Source of the DNA: Marinobacter qingdaonensis
GTDB lineage: Bacteria; Pseudomonadota; Gammaproteobacteria; Pseudomonadales; Oleiphilaceae
DNA length: 64,000 nucleotides
Direction: 5' to 3'
NCBI RefSeq assembly: GCF_034555935.1
Contig: NZ_JAYDCJ010000003.1
Span: 1,426,001 to 1,490,000, forward strand
Under the pieces are notes generated by a model. That model was not told the origin of the DNA and did not search any database. It saw nothing but the letters and a program-made list of their open reading frames with translations. Positions 62,725 to 64,000 of the stretch are shown piece by piece. The first letter of the stretch is position 1. Every line of letters begins with the position of its first letter. A program made the position numbers and the translations under genes.

Positions 62725-62773
62725 GTGCACTAAGCCGGGGCGAACGTGCACCAGCTGTCCATGTTTTGGTGCA
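62725..62773 (+). promoter_or_regulatory. Candidate NtrC-type enhancer cluster
   Basis: Three GTGCAC-type half sites at 62725-62730, 62746-62751 and (as GGTGCA) 62768-62773, spaced 21-22 bp, i.e. two helical turns. NtrC sites contain TGCAC / GTGCA half sites, but usual internal spacing is smaller. They lie 80-128 bp upstream of the candidate sigma-54 promoter. Confidence 0.45.
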
Positions 62774-62852
62774 TTGAAATGGGGCGCTGGGTGGGGCAGT
62801 GCGCTCCCTTTGGTTGGTCAAGTTGTTGAAATGGCGGGAAATGCCGGGGAGC

Positions 62853-62868
62853 TGGAACGGCTGATGCA
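62853..62868 (+). promoter_or_regulatory. Candidate sigma-54 promoter of urtA
   Basis: TGGAACGGCTGATGCA fits TGGCACG-N4-TTGCA at 10 of 12 defined positions, with the invariant GG (-24) and GC (-12) correctly spaced. It lies about 60 bp upstream of the urtA start. Urea uptake under nitrogen limitation is commonly sigma-54/NtrC controlled. Confidence 0.6.
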
Positions 62869-62928
62869 CAGCAGAGGTGCGTTTAAGACGATCTGCACAA
62901 CATCTCCGATAATGAAAAGGATGACGAA

Positions 62929-64000
62929 ATGAGCATCAAGAAACACGTGAAGCTGGGCCTCTCTGCACTCGCCCTGTCCATCTCCTTTAACTCCGTTGCC
63001 GCCGAAGACCCGATCAAGGTCGGTATCCTGCACTCCCTGTCCGGCACCATGGCGATCAGTGAATCCACCCTGAAAGACACCATGCTGATGCTGATCGAAA
63101 AGCAGAACGAAGCCGGCGGTGTATTGGGCCGTCAGCTTGAGCCGGTGGTGGTCGACCCCGCTTCCAACTGGCCGCTGTTTGCCGAGAAGGCCCGCGAACT
63201 GCTGGCGAAAGAAGAAGTGGACGTGATCTTCGGCAACTGGACCTCCGTGTCCCGTAAGTCCGTACTGCCGGTGGTGGAAGAATTGAACGGCCTGTTGTTC
63301 TACCCGGTCCAGTACGAAGGTGAAGAATCCTCCGAGAACGTGTTCTACACCGGCGCCGCGCCCAACCAGCAGGCGATCCCGGCGGTGGACTACCTGATGA
63401 ACGACATCGGCGTTGAGCGCTGGGTCCTGGCCGGCACCGACTACGTCTACCCGCGCACCACCAACAAGATCCTCGAGACCTACCTCAAGGACAAGGGCGT
63501 GGCCGCTGACGACATCATGATCAACTACACCCCGTTTGGTCACTCCAACTGGCAGGCCATCGTCTCCGACATCAAGAAGTTCGGCAGCGCCGGCAAGAAG
63601 ACCGCCGTGGTCTCCACCATCAACGGCGACGCCAACGTGCCGTTCTACCGCGAGCTGGGTAACCAGGGCATCGACGCCGCCGACATCCCGGTCGTTGCCT
63701 TCTCCGTGGGTGAGCAGGAGCTGTCCGGCATCGACACCGGCCCGCTGGTCGGCCACCTCGCGGCCTGGAACTACTTCATGAGCGTGGACACTGACGCCAA
63801 CTACGACTTCATCGATGCCTGGGTTGAGTACACCGGCAACGAAGACGCCGTCACCAACGACCCGATGGAAGCCCACTACATCGGCTTCAACATGTACATC
63901 GAAGCGGTCAAGAAAGCCGGTACTGCCGACGTGGACGCGGTGAAAGACGCCATCATCGGCGTGAGCGTACCGAACCTGACCGGCGGCTACGCCACCATGA
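62929..64000 (+). CDS. urtA: Urea ABC transporter substrate-binding protein, partial
   Basis: 357 residues are visible; the gene continues past the window. Signal peptide at about 1-25, then the UrtA-type opening IKVGILHSLSGTMAISES and features specific to urea/short-chain-amide binders: GGVLGRQLEPVVVDPASNWPLFAEKAREL, WTSVSRKSVLPVVEE, LFYPVQYEGEE and PNQQAIPAVDYL. Further urt genes are expected downstream. Confidence 0.95.
   Translation, partial: MSIKKHVKLGLSALALSISFNSVAAEDPIKVGILHSLSGTMAISESTLKDTMLMLIEKQNEAGGVLGRQLEPVVVDPASNWPLFAEKARELLAKEEVDVIFGNWTSVSRKSVLPVVEELNGLLFYPVQYEGEESSENVFYTGAAPNQQAIPAVDYLMNDIGVERWVLAGTDYVYPRTTNKILETYLKDKGVAADDIMINYTPFGHSNWQAIVSDIKKFGSAGKKTAVVSTINGDANVPFYRELGNQGIDAADIPVVAFSVGEQELSGIDTGPLVGHLAAWNYFMSVDTDANYDFIDAWVEYTGNEDAVTNDPMEAHYIGFNMYIEAVKKAGTADVDAVKDAIIGVSVPNLTGGYATM

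Noticed and set aside
1..64000. tRNA, rRNA, CRISPR, IS element or prophage
   Set aside because: None was recognised on reading both strands; a dedicated tRNA scan was not possible here.

Overview
The window is a contiguous piece of a GC-rich gammaproteobacterial chromosome, most likely Marinobacter or a close relative. Pointers are an alkane hydroxylase (AlkB), a bifunctional wax-ester synthase (WS/DGAT), a FabR/DesT-type regulator divergent from a ferredoxin-reductase-type electron donor, and proteobacterial synteny such as metK-ahcY-metF and tkt-epd-pgk-fba. Genes are dense. I saw no rRNA, tRNA, CRISPR array, insertion sequence or prophage. The first gene (ferredoxin reductase) and the last gene (urtA) run off the window.

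Layout. 1-4231: lipid genes (ferredoxin reductase, FabR-like regulator, WS/DGAT) and an LrgA/LrgB-type membrane pair. 4248-17288: nine minus-strand genes, overlapping or separated by at most 14 bp, forming one signalling operon. In transcription order they are a soluble histidine kinase, a receiver plus degenerate HD-GYP protein, a receiver with coiled coil, an MglA-like GTPase, a second soluble kinase, a receiver fused to a GspE/PilB-type ATPase, a membrane sensor kinase with two PAS domains, a single-domain receiver, and a receiver-PAS-LOV-GGDEF-EAL-receiver protein. 17562-22375: the prkA-yeaH-spoVR stress operon. 22771-30704: tpm, a D-2-hydroxyacid dehydrogenase, YihY, HDOD, DUF445, rsmE and bioA. 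30875-33702: a small conserved protein and a polar amino-acid ABC transporter.

33938-44336 is central metabolism: metK-ahcY-metF (the SAM cycle) convergent with nothing but regulated, by inference, by the neighbouring ArsR/methyltransferase fusion SahR; near-identical 20-bp palindromes lie upstream of metK and between sahR and tkt. The tkt-epd-pgk-fba operon follows. 44349-54187 holds an MFS transporter, cbpA-cbpM, a 57-aa protein, a chemoreceptor, a nitronate monooxygenase-like enzyme, a DsbA-like thioredoxin, trhO, a DUF481 protein and a DUF523-DUF1722 protein. 54268-57560 is a two-gene envelope unit: a degenerate metallophosphoesterase fused to a GT4 glycosyltransferase, plus a UPF0104/LPG-synthase-type membrane protein. 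57632-64000 has a GntR regulator divergent from alkB with a candidate operator inside the alkB promoter, gloA, an EamA transporter, a possible lutC remnant, a ComEA-like protein, and urtA behind a candidate sigma-54 promoter.

Two items stand out. First, the nine-gene operon joins light (LOV) sensing, phosphorelay, c-di-GMP turnover, a polarity-type GTPase and a receiver-controlled secretion/pilus ATPase, with no pilin or secretin gene beside it. Second, five intergenic long hairpins share conserved loop sequences while their stems are unrelated; they form two loop families (two copies with a loop of about 52 nt, three with a loop of about 20 nt).
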